A stretch of 38,972 nt of DNA, taken from the NCBI GenBank assembly GCA_001552515.1, contig BCRI01000069.1, positions 1 to 38,972 on the forward strand, read 5' to 3'. This document shows positions 23,151-30,894 of the stretch, piece by piece; position 1 is the stretch's first letter, and each line of letters opens with the position of its first letter. This DNA comes from Sphaerimonospora mesophila NBRC 14179 = JCM 3151. GTDB lineage: Bacteria; Actinomycetota; Actinomycetes; Streptosporangiales; Streptosporangiaceae. A program made the translations under genes and the position numbers. The notes below the pieces were generated by a model. The model had not been told where the DNA came from, did not search any database, and saw nothing but the letters and a program-made list of their open reading frames with translations.

Positions 23151-23299
23151 CGGCCCCGCCGAGTCCGCTCGCGTAGCGGACCGAGGAATCCGGGGCCGGA
23201 CAACAGAAATCGCGTCTCACACCCGCGCAGGCGGTCTCCCGTAGCGGAGGCCGTACCACGCGGGAGACCCCCGGTCGGAGGCCGGGGCCCTCGCCCCGG
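23151..23299 (+). promoter_or_regulatory. Structured spacer between rpmJ and rpsM with competing stems
   Basis: Outer CGGCCCCG (23151-23158) pairs with CGGGGCCG (23191-23198) and encloses GTCCGCT/AGCGGAC (23163-23181, loop CGCGT). Next, GGTCTCCCG (23233-23241) pairs with CGGGAGACC (23261-23269). Then CCGGGG (23282-23287) can pair either backward with CCCCGG (23269-23274) or forward, as CCGGGGC, with GCCCCGG (23293-23299, loop CCTC). The last two pairings exclude each other, and the backward one also competes for C23269 with the preceding stem. This looks like a regulatory leader of the rpsM-rplQ segment; S4 is the known feedback regulator of the equivalent operon in E. coli, but a link here is inference. 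Confidence 0.5.
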
Positions 23300-23358
23300 G
23301 CATGGGGAGGGGAGGCGAGGCGCAGGACCTCCGCCACACCGAAGGAGAATGCCCGACC

Positions 23359-23739
23359 ATGGCCCGCCTGGTTGGCGTCGACCTCCCCCGCGACAAGCGG
23401 CTGGAGATCGCTCTCACCTACATTTACGGAATCGGCCGCACCCGTGCCCAGGAGATCCTGGAGGCGACGGGGATCAGCCCCGACATGCGCGTTCACCAGC
23501 TCACCGATGCGGAGCTGGTGCCGATGCGTGACTACATCGAGGCGAACTACAAGATCGAGGGTGACCTCCGTCGCGAAGTTCAGGCCGACATCCGTCGCAA
23601 GATCGAAATCGGCTGTTACCAGGGCATCCGGCACCGCAAGGGGCTGCCCGTCCACGGCCAGCGGACGCAGACGAACGCCCGCACCCGCAAGGGCAAGAAG
23701 AAGACCGTGGCCGGCAAGAAGAAGCCGGGCAAGAAGTAG
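23359..23739 (+). CDS. rpsM: 30S ribosomal protein S13
   Basis: Head protein that bridges to the 50S subunit and contacts P-site tRNA. The 126-residue product begins [34 protein letters not shown] and has the helix-two-turns-helix segment and basic tail [38 protein letters not shown] (23342-23347) precedes ATG 23359; a longer in-frame start at 23302 inside the hairpin region is rejected. Confidence 0.98.
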   Translation: MARLVGVDLPRDKRLEIALTYIYGIGRTRAQEILEATGISPDMRVHQLTDAELVPMRDYIEANYKIEGDLRREVQADIRRKIEIGCYQGIRHRKGLPVHGQRTQTNARTRKGKKKTVAGKKKPGKK

Positions 23740-23774
23740 TCCTAGCAGCCACCATTCCAGGAGATAGCGCTTAA

Positions 23775-24179
23775 ATGCCGCCGAAGAGCCGCCAGGGCGC
23801 ACCGAAGAAGGTGCGCCGCAAGGAGAAGAAGAACGTCGCTCACGGGCACGCCCACATCAAGAGCACGTTCAACAACACCATCGTTTCGATCACCGACCCC
23901 AACGGGAACGTGATCTCCTGGGCCAGCGCCGGTCACGTCGGGTTCAAGGGCTCTCGCAAGTCCACCCCGTTCGCCGCGCAGATGGCTGCCGAGAACGCCG
24001 CTCGCCGGGCCATGGAGCACGGCATGCGCAAGGTCGACGTGTTCGTCAAGGGTCCCGGCTCCGGCCGGGAGACCGCGATCCGTTCGCTTCAGGCCACCGG
24101 CCTGGAGGTCGGGTCCATCCAGGACGTCACCCCCGTTCCGCACAACGGCTGCCGCCCGCCCAAGCGCCGTCGCGTCTGA
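23775..24179 (+). CDS. rpsK: 30S ribosomal protein S11
   Basis: Platform protein lining the E-site mRNA path. The 134-residue product carries [52 protein letters not shown] and the C-terminal [17 protein letters not shown], both diagnostic. The Shine-Dalgarno AGGAGA lies about ten bases upstream. rpsD follows after 20 bases with AGGAGAATAG as its site. Confidence 0.98.
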   Translation: MPPKSRQGAPKKVRRKEKKNVAHGHAHIKSTFNNTIVSITDPNGNVISWASAGHVGFKGSRKSTPFAAQMAAENAARRAMEHGMRKVDVFVKGPGSGRETAIRSLQATGLEVGSIQDVTPVPHNGCRPPKRRRV

Positions 24180-24199
24180 GCTCAGGAGAATAGAAAGAA

Positions 24200-24826
24200 A
24201 TGGCTCGTTACACGGGTCCGGACTGCAAGCTCTGCCGCCGCGAGAAGACCAAGCTCTTCCTCAAGGGCAAGAAGTGCGAGTCCGCCAAGTGCCCCATCGA
24301 GATCCGTCCTTACCCGCCGGGTGAGCACGGCCGCGGCCGTCCGAAGGAGTCTGAGTACCAGCTCCAGCTTCGGGAGAAGCAGAAGACCCGCCGCATCTAC
24401 GGCGTCCTCGAGAAGCAGTTCCACAACTACTACGAGGAAGCCAACCGCAAGGCCGGCAAGACCGGTGAGAACCTTCTCCAGATCCTGGAGAGCCGTCTCG
24501 ACAACGTGGTCTACCGCGCCGGTTTCGCCGAGTCGCGCGACGCCGCCCGCCAGCAGGTGCGCCACGGCCACTTCCTGGTGAACGGCAAGAAGGTCGACAT
24601 CCCGTCGTACCGGGTGCGCGAGCACGACATCATCGAGGTCCGCGAGAAGGCTCGCAACCTGATGCCGTACGAGGTGGCCCGCGCGGTCGCCGGGGACAAG
24701 ACGATCCCGGCGTGGCTGGGCGTCTCGGCCGAGCAGATGCGCGTCCTCGTGCACCAGCTCCCGGTCCGCCAGCAGATCGACACGCTGGTCCAGGAGCAGC
24801 TGATCGTCGAGCTCTACTCGAAGTAG
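24200..24826 (+). CDS. rpsD: 30S ribosomal protein S4, zinc-binding form
   Basis: Primary assembly protein of the 30S body and, in several bacteria, translational repressor of its operon. The 208-residue product has the N-terminal zinc knuckle C9-x2-C12-x13-C26-x4-C31 (C+ form), then [29 protein letters not shown] and the S4 RNA-binding domain [43 protein letters not shown] (about 93-140). In this organism it is part of the main operon next to rpoA, as in most actinobacteria. A pair of direct repeats begins immediately after its stop. Confidence 0.98.
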   Translation: MARYTGPDCKLCRREKTKLFLKGKKCESAKCPIEIRPYPPGEHGRGRPKESEYQLQLREKQKTRRIYGVLEKQFHNYYEEANRKAGKTGENLLQILESRLDNVVYRAGFAESRDAARQQVRHGHFLVNGKKVDIPSYRVREHDIIEVREKARNLMPYEVARAVAGDKTIPAWLGVSAEQMRVLVHQLPVRQQIDTLVQEQLIVELYSK

Positions 24827-24851
24827 TAGGGATCGCAGTTTAGGGATCGCA
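24827..24851 (+). repeat. Direct repeat after rpsD
   Basis: TAGGGATCGCA occurs at 24827-24837 and again at 24841-24851, giving a 14-base period. The first copy begins directly after the rpsD TAG stop, so the sequence holds two consecutive TAG triplets there. A slippage duplication or a binding site for a dimeric protein are both possible. Confidence 0.6.
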
Positions 24852-24855
24852 TGGC

Positions 24856-24888
24856 GCCGTACGGCCCGCTCCGGGCGAGCCGTACGGC
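24856..24888 (+). terminator. Hairpin between rpsD and rpoA
   Basis: The palindromic decamer GCCGTACGGC occurs at 24856-24865 and 24879-24888 and pairs with itself as a 10-bp stem; CCG/CGG extends it inside. An inverted repeat GTGACG/CGTCAC (24906-24911, 24924-24929) lies further on, before the rpoA Shine-Dalgarno AGGGAG. A partial terminator or processing site that lowers rpoA relative to ribosomal proteins would make sense; this is inference. Confidence 0.5.
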
Positions 24889-24954
24889 ATCATGGTTGTA
24901 GGCGAGTGACGTCAAATAGCGGGCGTCACCGTAATCGGGACAGGGAGTTCCCAC

Positions 24955-25971
24955 ATGCTGATCGCACAGCGCCCGAGCCTCCAGGAGGAGTCGCTCGAGG
25001 AGCACCGGTCCAGGTTCGTCATCGAGCCGCTCGAGCCGGGCTTCGGTTACACCATCGGCAACTCGCTGCGGCGCACGCTGCTGTCCTCCATCCCGGGGGC
25101 GGCCGTCACCAGCATCCGCATCGAGGGCGTGCTGCACGAGTTCTCGACCGTGCCGGGGGTCAAGGAAGACGTCACCGACATCATCCTGAACCTCAAGTCG
25201 CTGGTCGTCTCGTCGGAGCACGACGAGCCCGTGGTGATGTATCTCCGCAAGCAGGGCCCCGGTGAGGTCACCGCAGCCGACATCGCGCCGCCGGCCGGTG
25301 TCGAGGTGCACAACCCCGACCTGCACATCGCCACGCTGAACGGCAAGGCGAAGCTGGAGATGGAGCTGACCGTCGAGCGCGGTCGCGGCTATGTCTCCGC
25401 CGCGCAGAACAAGCAGCCGGGCCAGGAGATCGGCCGGATTCCGATCGACTCGATCTACTCCCCGGTTCTCAAGGTCACCTACAAGGTCGAGGCCACCCGT
25501 GTCGAGCAGCGCACGGACTTCGACCGCCTGATCCTCGACGTCGAGACCAAGCCGTCCATGAAGCCCCGCGACGCGGTGGCCTCGGCCGGCAAGACCCTGG
25601 TCGAGCTGTTCGGCCTGGCCCGCGAGCTCAACGTCGAGGCCGAGGGCATCGACATCGGCCCGTCGCCGACCGACGCGGCCCTGGCCGCCGATCTGGCGCT
25701 GCCGATCGAGGAGCTCAACCTCACGGTCCGCTCCTACAACTGCCTCAAGCGCGAGGGCATCCACACCGTGGGTGAGCTCGTCGCCCGCAGCGAGCAGGAC
25801 CTCCTCGACATCCGGAACTTCGGTGCCAAGTCGATAGAGGAAGTCAAGCAGAAGCTGCACGAGATGGGCCTCGCCCTCAAAGACTCCCCGCCCGGATTCG
25901 ACCCCACAGCGGTCGCCGGCGGCGGATTCGACGATGAGGACGGCGGCTTCATCGAGACCGAGCAGTACTGA
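24955..25971 (+). CDS. rpoA: DNA-directed RNA polymerase subunit alpha
   Basis: Alpha dimerises to nucleate core RNA polymerase, and its C-terminal domain contacts UP elements and activators. The 338-residue product shows the N-terminal assembly domain with [50 protein letters not shown] (17-66), a linker near 230-245 and the alpha-[61 protein letters not shown]. An acidic, Gly-rich tail ([17 protein letters not shown]) ends it, a usual actinobacterial trait. It is transcribed with rpsD upstream and rplQ downstream, both across hairpin-bearing spacers. Confidence 0.98.
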   Translation: MLIAQRPSLQEESLEEHRSRFVIEPLEPGFGYTIGNSLRRTLLSSIPGAAVTSIRIEGVLHEFSTVPGVKEDVTDIILNLKSLVVSSEHDEPVVMYLRKQGPGEVTAADIAPPAGVEVHNPDLHIATLNGKAKLEMELTVERGRGYVSAAQNKQPGQEIGRIPIDSIYSPVLKVTYKVEATRVEQRTDFDRLILDVETKPSMKPRDAVASAGKTLVELFGLARELNVEAEGIDIGPSPTDAALAADLALPIEELNLTVRSYNCLKREGIHTVGELVARSEQDLLDIRNFGAKSIEEVKQKLHEMGLALKDSPPGFDPTAVAGGGFDDEDGGFIETEQY

Positions 25972-26006
25972 TCGGCGCAGGCCGCCGATCCGCTGATCAC
26001 GACTGT

Positions 26007-26088
26007 CCGTCTCAGCCGATGAGACGGTCATGACAAGTCACGACCGGTCCGCCGGTCGGCCCGACCCCGGTACCTCGTACGGCCGGGG
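26007..26088 (+). promoter_or_regulatory. Three hairpins between rpoA and rplQ
   Basis: CCGTCTCA/TGAGACGG (26007-26027, loop GCCGA), CGACCGG/CCGGTCG (26041-26058, loop TCCG) and CCCCGG/CCGGGG (26065-26088) follow each other in the 141-base spacer. They end 12 bases before the rplQ ribosome-binding site GAGGAG (26101-26106). Their job could be differential stability of the rpoA and rplQ parts of the mRNA. Confidence 0.45.
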
Positions 26089-26112
26089 CGGGTTGTTCAT
26101 GAGGAGCATGAG

Positions 26113-26667
26113 ATGCCCAAGCCCACCAAGGGCACCCGTTTCGGCGGCAGCCCCGCGCACGAGCGGCTGATCCTGGCGAACCTCGCCACCCAGCTGTTCC
26201 AGCACGGCCGGATCCGCACCACCGAGGCCAAGGCCAAGCGCCTCCGCCCGCTCGCCGAGAAGCTGATCACCAAGGCGAAGAAGGGCGACATCCACAACCG
26301 GCGCCAGGTGCTGACCGTCGTCCGGGACAAGAGCGTCGTCCACCACCTCTTCACCGAGATCGCGCCGACGTTCGCCGAGCGTCCCGGTGGCTACACCCGG
26401 ATCACCAAGATCGGCCCGCGTCGGGGCGACAACGCGCCGATGGCCGTCATCGAGCTCGTGAGCGAGCCGCTGAACGCGGTCAGCGTCACTCGTACGGCTC
26501 CCGCCGAGACGGCGGCCGAGTCGGCCGAGCAGGCCGAGCAGGCGCAGGCCCCGGCTCAGGAGGCTCCCGCCGGGGAGGCCGCCGCTCAGGAGGCTCCGCA
26601 GGCCGCCGCGGCGGAGTCCGCCGAGGAGACCGCGCCCGCCGAGGGCAGCGGGGAGACCAAGGCCTGA
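26113..26667 (+). CDS. rplQ: 50S ribosomal protein L17 with long acidic tail
   Basis: L17 lies at the tunnel exit region. Residues 1-120 form the usual protein: [53 protein letters not shown], then the [25 protein letters not shown] end. After about residue 128 a 56-residue Ala/Glu/Pro-rich extension follows ([26 protein letters not shown] and on), probably disordered and located near nascent chains. Similar tails occur in other actinobacteria, with varying length. The gene ends the alpha operon before a classical terminator. Confidence 0.97.
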   Translation: MPKPTKGTRFGGSPAHERLILANLATQLFQHGRIRTTEAKAKRLRPLAEKLITKAKKGDIHNRRQVLTVVRDKSVVHHLFTEIAPTFAERPGGYTRITKIGPRRGDNAPMAVIELVSEPLNAVSVTRTAPAETAAESAEQAEQAQAPAQEAPAGEAAAQEAPQAAAAESAEETAPAEGSGETKA

Positions 26668-26681
26668 TTTCAGGTGTGGTG

Positions 26682-26725
26682 AGCGGACCCGGCTTCCCCT
26701 CAGGGGGATCCCGGGTCCGCTTTTT
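26682..26725 (+). terminator. Rho-independent terminator of the alpha operon
   Basis: AGCGGACCCGG (26682-26692) pairs with CCGGGTCCGCT (26711-26721), with CCCC/GGGG pairing inside, and is followed by five T residues. This is the only textbook terminator with a clear T tract in the ribosomal cluster, so it marks the real end of the supercluster. Confidence 0.9.
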
Positions 26726-26757
26726 CATGTACGGCTGGTCGCGTGCGGAGGGCTTTC

Positions 26758-27660
26758 GTGGATCGAGACGTGCGGCTGAGGCTGGACCTGGGCTATGACG
26801 GGACCGAGTTCTCCGGATGGGCCAGGCAGCCCGGTCTGCGCACCGTCCAGGGCGAGCTGGAGGCCGCGCTCGGCCGGATCCTGCGGCTGGCCGACCCGCC
26901 CTCTCTGACCGTGGCCGGACGCACCGACGCCGGCGTGCATGCCCGGGGTCAGGTGGCGCACGTGGACGTCCCCGTCTCCGCGCTGGCGGCGGTCGGCACG
27001 CGCTCGTCCGCCGCCTCCGGCGCCATGGCCGAGGGCACGGTGGCCGGGGACGCCGTCGCGCCGACCGCTGAAGTGACCGCCGGCTTGATCAGGCGCCTGG
27101 CCGGTGTTCTGCCGCCCGATATCCGGGTTCACGCCGTCTCCGCCGCTCCTGAGGGCTTCGACGCCCGGTTCTCCGCGCTTTCCCGCCGGTACGGCTACCG
27201 CGTGTGCGACGCGCCCGGGGGCGTCGATCCGCTGCGCCGCCGCGAGGTGCTGCGCCACCCCCGTCCGCTGGACGTCGGCCTGATGAACGCGGCGGCCACC
27301 CGGCTGCTGGGCGAGCACGACTTCGCCGCCTTCTGCAAGCGACGCGAGGGCGCCACCACCATCCGTGAGCTGCGGCGGCTCGACCTGGTGAGGGAAGCCG
27401 ACGGGACCGTCCTCGTCACCGTCGTGGCCGACGCGTTCTGCCACTCGATGGTCCGGGCCCTGGTGGGGTCGCTGCTGGCGGTGGGAGAGGGCAGGCGGCC
27501 GGTCGAGTGGCCGGGAGAGGCGCTGGGCCGGGCCGTACGGGATCCGGGGGTGCACGTCGCGCCCGCGCACGGCCTGACGTTGGAGGAGGTGCGCTATCCG
27601 GCCGCTGACGAGCTGGCCCGGCGCGCCATCGAGACGCGCCGGGTGCGCACACTCTCATGA
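26758..27660 (+). CDS. truA: tRNA pseudouridine(38-40) synthase TruA
   Basis: Converts uridines 38-40 in tRNA anticodon arms to pseudouridine. GTG 26758 is chosen since GGAGGG (26747-26752) precedes it and the protein then starts [26 protein letters not shown]; an in-frame GTG at 26743 would add five residues. Catalytic Asp57 is in [19 protein letters not shown] 30-residue Ser/Ala/Gly-rich insertion (about 75-105, [20 protein letters not shown] and on) enlarges the 300-residue protein compared with E. coli TruA. It lies after the alpha operon terminator and ends 15 bases from the convergent gene on the other strand. Confidence 0.95.
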   Translation: MDRDVRLRLDLGYDGTEFSGWARQPGLRTVQGELEAALGRILRLADPPSLTVAGRTDAGVHARGQVAHVDVPVSALAAVGTRSSAASGAMAEGTVAGDAVAPTAEVTAGLIRRLAGVLPPDIRVHAVSAAPEGFDARFSALSRRYGYRVCDAPGGVDPLRRREVLRHPRPLDVGLMNAAATRLLGEHDFAAFCKRREGATTIRELRRLDLVREADGTVLVTVVADAFCHSMVRALVGSLLAVGEGRRPVEWPGEALGRAVRDPGVHVAPAHGLTLEEVRYPAADELARRAIETRRVRTLS

Positions 27661-27675
27661 CATGCCGACGCCCGC

Positions 27676-29673
27676 TCAGCCCGTGACGCGCTTTTCGATC
27701 ACCTTGGCGGTGTGATCGCGGAAGGCCCCGCTGATCGGCCCGAGGACCGTGTCCTTGGCGTCCGGGGTGTGGCCGTCGGCGTAGGTGGCGTAGCTGAACA
27801 CTATGTAGCGCCCCCACACCATGCCCGCCGCGTAGCCGCCGGAGATCGAGACCCGGTCGGCCCTGCTGGCCGCGCTGCCGTCGAGGCCACGGAACCAGAC
27901 GTTGCCGTCGAGGTCCTTGACCTGGTCGACGGCGAGTGCGGCCTCCTTCGACGGGAGCACGGCGATGCCCGTCGTGATGGCGTACGCCCGTTTCCCGTCC
28001 ACATAGGTGGCGCGCAGCACCCGCCGGCACTGGTGCTGGCCGAGTGCCTTGGCGAAGGCCCCGGCGGCGGCCTGCTCGCACTTCTCGGTGATGTCGACCT
28101 TCACCCGCCGATAGGTCCGGCCGGCCAGCGTGACCTTCTGCGTCGGGAACGTCTCGGAGAGGGTCAGCGTACGCGGATCGGTCGTCTCCGAGTCCAGGAT
28201 CGCCGAGGCGGCGTTGGTCTGCTGGGGGAAGGCGGTGGCCTCGGGGCCCGGGGTGGCGGCGTTCGTGGCGGGTGCGCCGCTCGCCCCGGCCCTCCCGCCG
28301 CTCGCGGAGCCGCCCGGCTGGTCGGCGTAGGCGAAGTAGGCCGCCGTGCCGATGGCGGCCACCGCGGCCACGGAGCCAACGGTCAGCAGCGCCTTCCGCA
28401 GGGGGCCGGCCCCGCCGCCCGTCTTCGGCGCTCTCGGGCGCCCGTCCCCCGGCCCGCCCGGCATGCCGTACGGCGCCTGCGACGGCGGTGCGGACGCCGG
28501 TCCGAACCCCGGCGGCGGGGACGGCTTTCCGGCCCTGGCCGGCGTCACCGGTGTGAAGGCCAGCGGCGTCGAGCCCGCTGCCGGGGAGCCCGGTATCGGA
28601 GGGCCCGGTGTCGGAGGGCCTGGTGTGGGAGGGCCCAATGGTGGAAGGCCTGGTGGCGGCGTGCCGGGCGGCGTTCCCTGCTGGGGCGCCATGGGTCCGG
28701 CGGGGGGTGAGGTGGCGGGCATCGGTCCTGGGGGTGTCTGGGGGGATCTCTGATCTGTCGCCTCGTGCGGCGCCTCGTGCGATGGGTCCGGCGGCGCGGG
28801 TGACCGCTCCTCCGGCGTCTCCAGTGCATCGGGTACGCCGTTCGCAACGCCGTCAGCGCCGTCGGCCGGGCCGCCCGGCCCGGCGCCGAGCGGGGGAGCC
28901 GTCGGGGAGCCGGCCGCAGCGGTGGGATGCGTCGCCTGGGCCCCATCGGCCGGCGGGCCGGGCGGCGGTCCGTCCGGTGGCGGGAGCTGGGCGTGCCGAG
29001 GCCCGGCGGGCGCCGCCTCCCCGGGTCTCCTGACGCTCTGACCGTTCTCCTGGGGGACCGGCGGCGGCCACGGGGCGCCGAACGGACGGGCGGCGGCCGA
29101 CGACCGGTCGGGCTCGCCGGGCAGGCGTGGCGGCCACTGGGGGAAGTCGGCGGGGCTCGGCACCCGGAAGCGTGCCGTGTCGTCCGCCGGCGCCGTGTCG
29201 CCGGGGCCCGCGGGGTCGCCCGGCCGCGGCCCGCCGTCCGGAAGAGCGGGGAGGTTCTGCCGCTGAATCTCGGGGTGCCGGACTTCTGAGCGCCGGGCTT
29301 CGTGGTGCTGAATCTCGTGGTGCTGAATCTCGTGGTGCTGAATCTCGTGGTGCTGAATCTCGTGGTGCTGTGGTTCGTGATGCCAGGCTTCCTGGTGCCA
29401 GTGCGCCTGCTGATATCCCGGCGCGGGGGCATGCCCGTAGGTCCAGGCGGCATCGGCCGGGCCGTACTCGGCCGTGGTGTGCTCGGCCGGGCCGTACTCG
29501 GCCGTGGTGTGCTCGGCCGTGCCGTACTCGTTCGGGGCGCCGGGTTCGCCCGCCGGCGCCTGGCCGAAGCTCGGCGGTGGCATGGGGGGTGCCGCCGAGC
29601 CGTCGGCGTCCGACTCTCGGCGAGTCCACGCCGGATCGTTTTCGTGCTCGGAACCGGAATCCTGGCCACGCAT
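27676..29673 (-). CDS. Large proline/histidine-rich membrane protein with paired-cysteine extracytoplasmic domain
   Basis: I do not recognise a named family. The 665-residue product has three parts. Residues 1-420 are low complexity and rich in Pro, Gly, His and Ala, including (QHHEI) pentads near 100-125, two EHTTAEYGPA decads near 50-73 and GPPTPGPP blocks. One membrane helix (LLTVGSVAAVAAIGTAAYFAY) follows at about 427-447, preceded by basic residues, so the N-terminal arm should be cytoplasmic. The outer part ends in a compact domain (about 500-665) with C532 and C549, likely a disulfide. That domain aligns without gaps to the neighbour at 29794-30888 around the second cysteine. No Shine-Dalgarno precedes ATG; a TACGCT hexamer seven bases upstream suggests a leaderless mRNA. 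Confidence 0.8.
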   Translation of the reverse strand: MRGQDSGSEHENDPAWTRRESDADGSAAPPMPPPSFGQAPAGEPGAPNEYGTAEHTTAEYGPAEHTTAEYGPADAAWTYGHAPAPGYQQAHWHQEAWHHEPQHHEIQHHEIQHHEIQHHEIQHHEARRSEVRHPEIQRQNLPALPDGGPRPGDPAGPGDTAPADDTARFRVPSPADFPQWPPRLPGEPDRSSAAARPFGAPWPPPVPQENGQSVRRPGEAAPAGPRHAQLPPPDGPPPGPPADGAQATHPTAAAGSPTAPPLGAGPGGPADGADGVANGVPDALETPEERSPAPPDPSHEAPHEATDQRSPQTPPGPMPATSPPAGPMAPQQGTPPGTPPPGLPPLGPPTPGPPTPGPPIPGSPAAGSTPLAFTPVTPARAGKPSPPPGFGPASAPPSQAPYGMPGGPGDGRPRAPKTGGGAGPLRKALLTVGSVAAVAAIGTAAYFAYADQPGGSASGGRAGASGAPATNAATPGPEATAFPQQTNAASAILDSETTDPRTLTLSETFPTQKVTLAGRTYRRVKVDITEKCEQAAAGAFAKALGQHQCRRVLRATYVDGKRAYAITTGIAVLPSKEAALAVDQVKDLDGNVWFRGLDGSAASRADRVSISGGYAAGMVWGRYIVFSYATYADGHTPDAKDTVLGPISGAFRDHTAKVIEKRVTG
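29301..29370. repeat. Tandem 15-base repeat in the histidine-rich region
   Basis: Four perfect consecutive copies of CGTGGTGCTGAATCT on the plus strand (29301-29360) and the first ten bases of a fifth. Read on the minus strand in frame they encode QHHEI repeats. Degenerate copies flank the array. Perfect identity between copies at the DNA level implies recent or ongoing expansion or contraction by slippage. Confidence 0.9.
29461..29520. repeat. Tandem 30-base repeat
   Basis: Two successive 30-base copies beginning GCCGTACTCGGCCGTGGTGT differ only in their last base, and a ten-base partial third copy follows at 29521-29530. In the minus-strand protein they encode two EHTTAEYGPA decads. A second, independent length-variable segment within the same cytoplasmic arm. 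Confidence 0.85.
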
Positions 29674-29680
29674 ACGCGGA

Positions 29681-29686
29681 AGCGTA
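29681..29686 (-). promoter_or_regulatory. -10 element for a leaderless transcript
   Basis: On the minus strand TACGCT ends seven bases before the ATG at 29673, so transcription would start at or within one base of the start codon. No Shine-Dalgarno is present in the same stretch, which fits a leaderless mRNA, frequent in actinobacteria. No good -35 element is visible. Confidence 0.4.
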
Positions 29687-29724
29687 TCGGCGCAGACGAG
29701 ATCGACGTGCCGCTATGGGCGTTT

Positions 29725-29768
29725 CCGCGTCGGCACGGATGGCGGCACGCCTCGCGGCGCCGACGCGG
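29725..29768 (-). terminator. Hairpin between the two paralogous genes
   Basis: CCGCGTCGGC (29725-29734) pairs perfectly with GCCGACGCGG (29759-29768). It lies just after the stop of the 29794-30888 gene and before the start of the 27676-29673 gene on the minus strand. It may end the first transcript, so that the second relies on its own promoter. Confidence 0.55.
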
Positions 29769-29793
29769 TCGATGATGCCCTGACCGGGTGCTT

Positions 29794-30888
29794 TCAGTCC
29801 CGGCGTCCCGTCAGCGAGCGGTGCTCAAGGGCCGGGAAGACTGTCTTGTCGGTGATGTCGGAAGCCGCCTGGTACAGCCGTTTCAACTCGGCCTTGGTGG
29901 GCTTGTGGCCGTCCTTGAACTGGAACCACAGCAGCACGGCGTAGTGTCCGTACGCCCAGCCGCCCGCGTAGGCCTCTCCGGCGCCGCCCAGTTGCTTGGT
30001 GGCGTCGTCGGTGCCCGGCAGCGGTTTGAGGTAGTCCTTGCGCTCGCCCCCGCCTCCCGCCGAGGTGACCTTCTTGGCATGGGCCGAGGTCCTGAGGTTG
30101 GCCACGCCGACCGTTCCGATGATCGTGCCCTTGGCGCCGGCGAAGCTCGCCCGGATGAGCTGGGTGCATCTGCCCGCCTTCAGGGCCTTCTTGATGCTCT
30201 CGCCGGTGACCCCGTCGTCGCAGCTCTTCTCCTTGCGCCGCACGGTCATGACGTAGGAGCGGCCGCTCTTGGCGAACTTCTTCGCGCCGAAGATCTCCTT
30301 GATCGTCAGCGGCATCTTGTCCGTGGTGCGCGAGCCGGCATAGCCGTACTTGCCCTTGGGTGTCTCGGGCACGACGGTGGTCGGCGTCGGGTGGACACGC
30401 GGCGGCGGCGGCTTCTCGCTGCGCGCGGCGACCCACAGACCGAGGAAGAGCGCGCCGATCATGGCGAGCAGGGCGCCGCCCAGCACGATGGGCCGGCGCC
30501 ACAGGGGAGCCGGCGCGTACGGATCCCATGCGGTCTCCGGGCGCGGGGGCTCCGCTGCCGGGGGCACGGCGGCCGTCTCCCCGGTCTGGCCGGTCCGGTC
30601 CCGGCGCAGGCCGGCGTACGGCGAGCCCTCCGCGATCTCCTCACGCCGTGCTCGCGAGGGTTCCCCGCCCGGATTCTCCGGCTGATCGAGGGGATTCCCA
30701 TACGGATTCCCGTAGGGGTTCTCATAAGACGGCGCGGCATGCGGCGATTCGACGGGGTCGTACGGCCGGTCGCCGTACGGCCGTTGGGCGGTGTCGCCGT
30801 AGGGGGATGAGCCTCGCCTTCCGGGTGGGGGCGTGAAAGGCGATGGAGGCGGCTGGCGGGGCGGTTGCTGGTCGCCGGGGTAACCCAT
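29794..30888 (-). CDS. Proline/tyrosine-rich membrane protein, paralogue of the downstream gene
   Basis: Unrecognised family, 364 residues. An N-terminal Pro/Tyr/Asn-rich arm (about 1-130; PYGDTAQRPYGDRPYDP, ENPYGNPYGNP) leads to one membrane helix, PIVLGGALLAMIGALFLGLWVA, near 133-153, with basic residues before it and none of the signs of a cleaved signal. The outer C-terminal domain (about 190-364) has two cysteines 18 residues apart, then CTQLIRASFAGAKG. It aligns to the other paralogue in that motif and in a second block, GGWAYGHYAVLLWFQFKDGHKP, against GMVWGRYIVFSYATYADGHTP. The start ATG has TAATCT six bases upstream and no Shine-Dalgarno. It lies 40 bases after the CAP-domain gene. 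Confidence 0.8.
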   Translation of the reverse strand: MGYPGDQQPPRQPPPSPFTPPPGRRGSSPYGDTAQRPYGDRPYDPVESPHAAPSYENPYGNPYGNPLDQPENPGGEPSRARREEIAEGSPYAGLRRDRTGQTGETAAVPPAAEPPRPETAWDPYAPAPLWRRPIVLGGALLAMIGALFLGLWVAARSEKPPPPRVHPTPTTVVPETPKGKYGYAGSRTTDKMPLTIKEIFGAKKFAKSGRSYVMTVRRKEKSCDDGVTGESIKKALKAGRCTQLIRASFAGAKGTIIGTVGVANLRTSAHAKKVTSAGGGGERKDYLKPLPGTDDATKQLGGAGEAYAGGWAYGHYAVLLWFQFKDGHKPTKAELKRLYQAASDITDKTVFPALEHRSLTGRRD

Positions 30889-30894
30889 GCCCCG

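Noticed and set aside
29301-29370. Regular repeat array as a CRISPR
   Set aside because: The 15-base units are contiguous without spacers and lie in frame in a coding region; no cas genes are present.
27712-29783. Several long plus-strand frames opposite the proline/histidine-rich gene (for example 27712-28710 and 29127-29783)
   Set aside because: Products are Arg/Gly-rich with repeat artefacts such as VVLNLVVLNL from the minisatellite. The minus-strand frame has a membrane helix, conserved domain and a paralogue next door.
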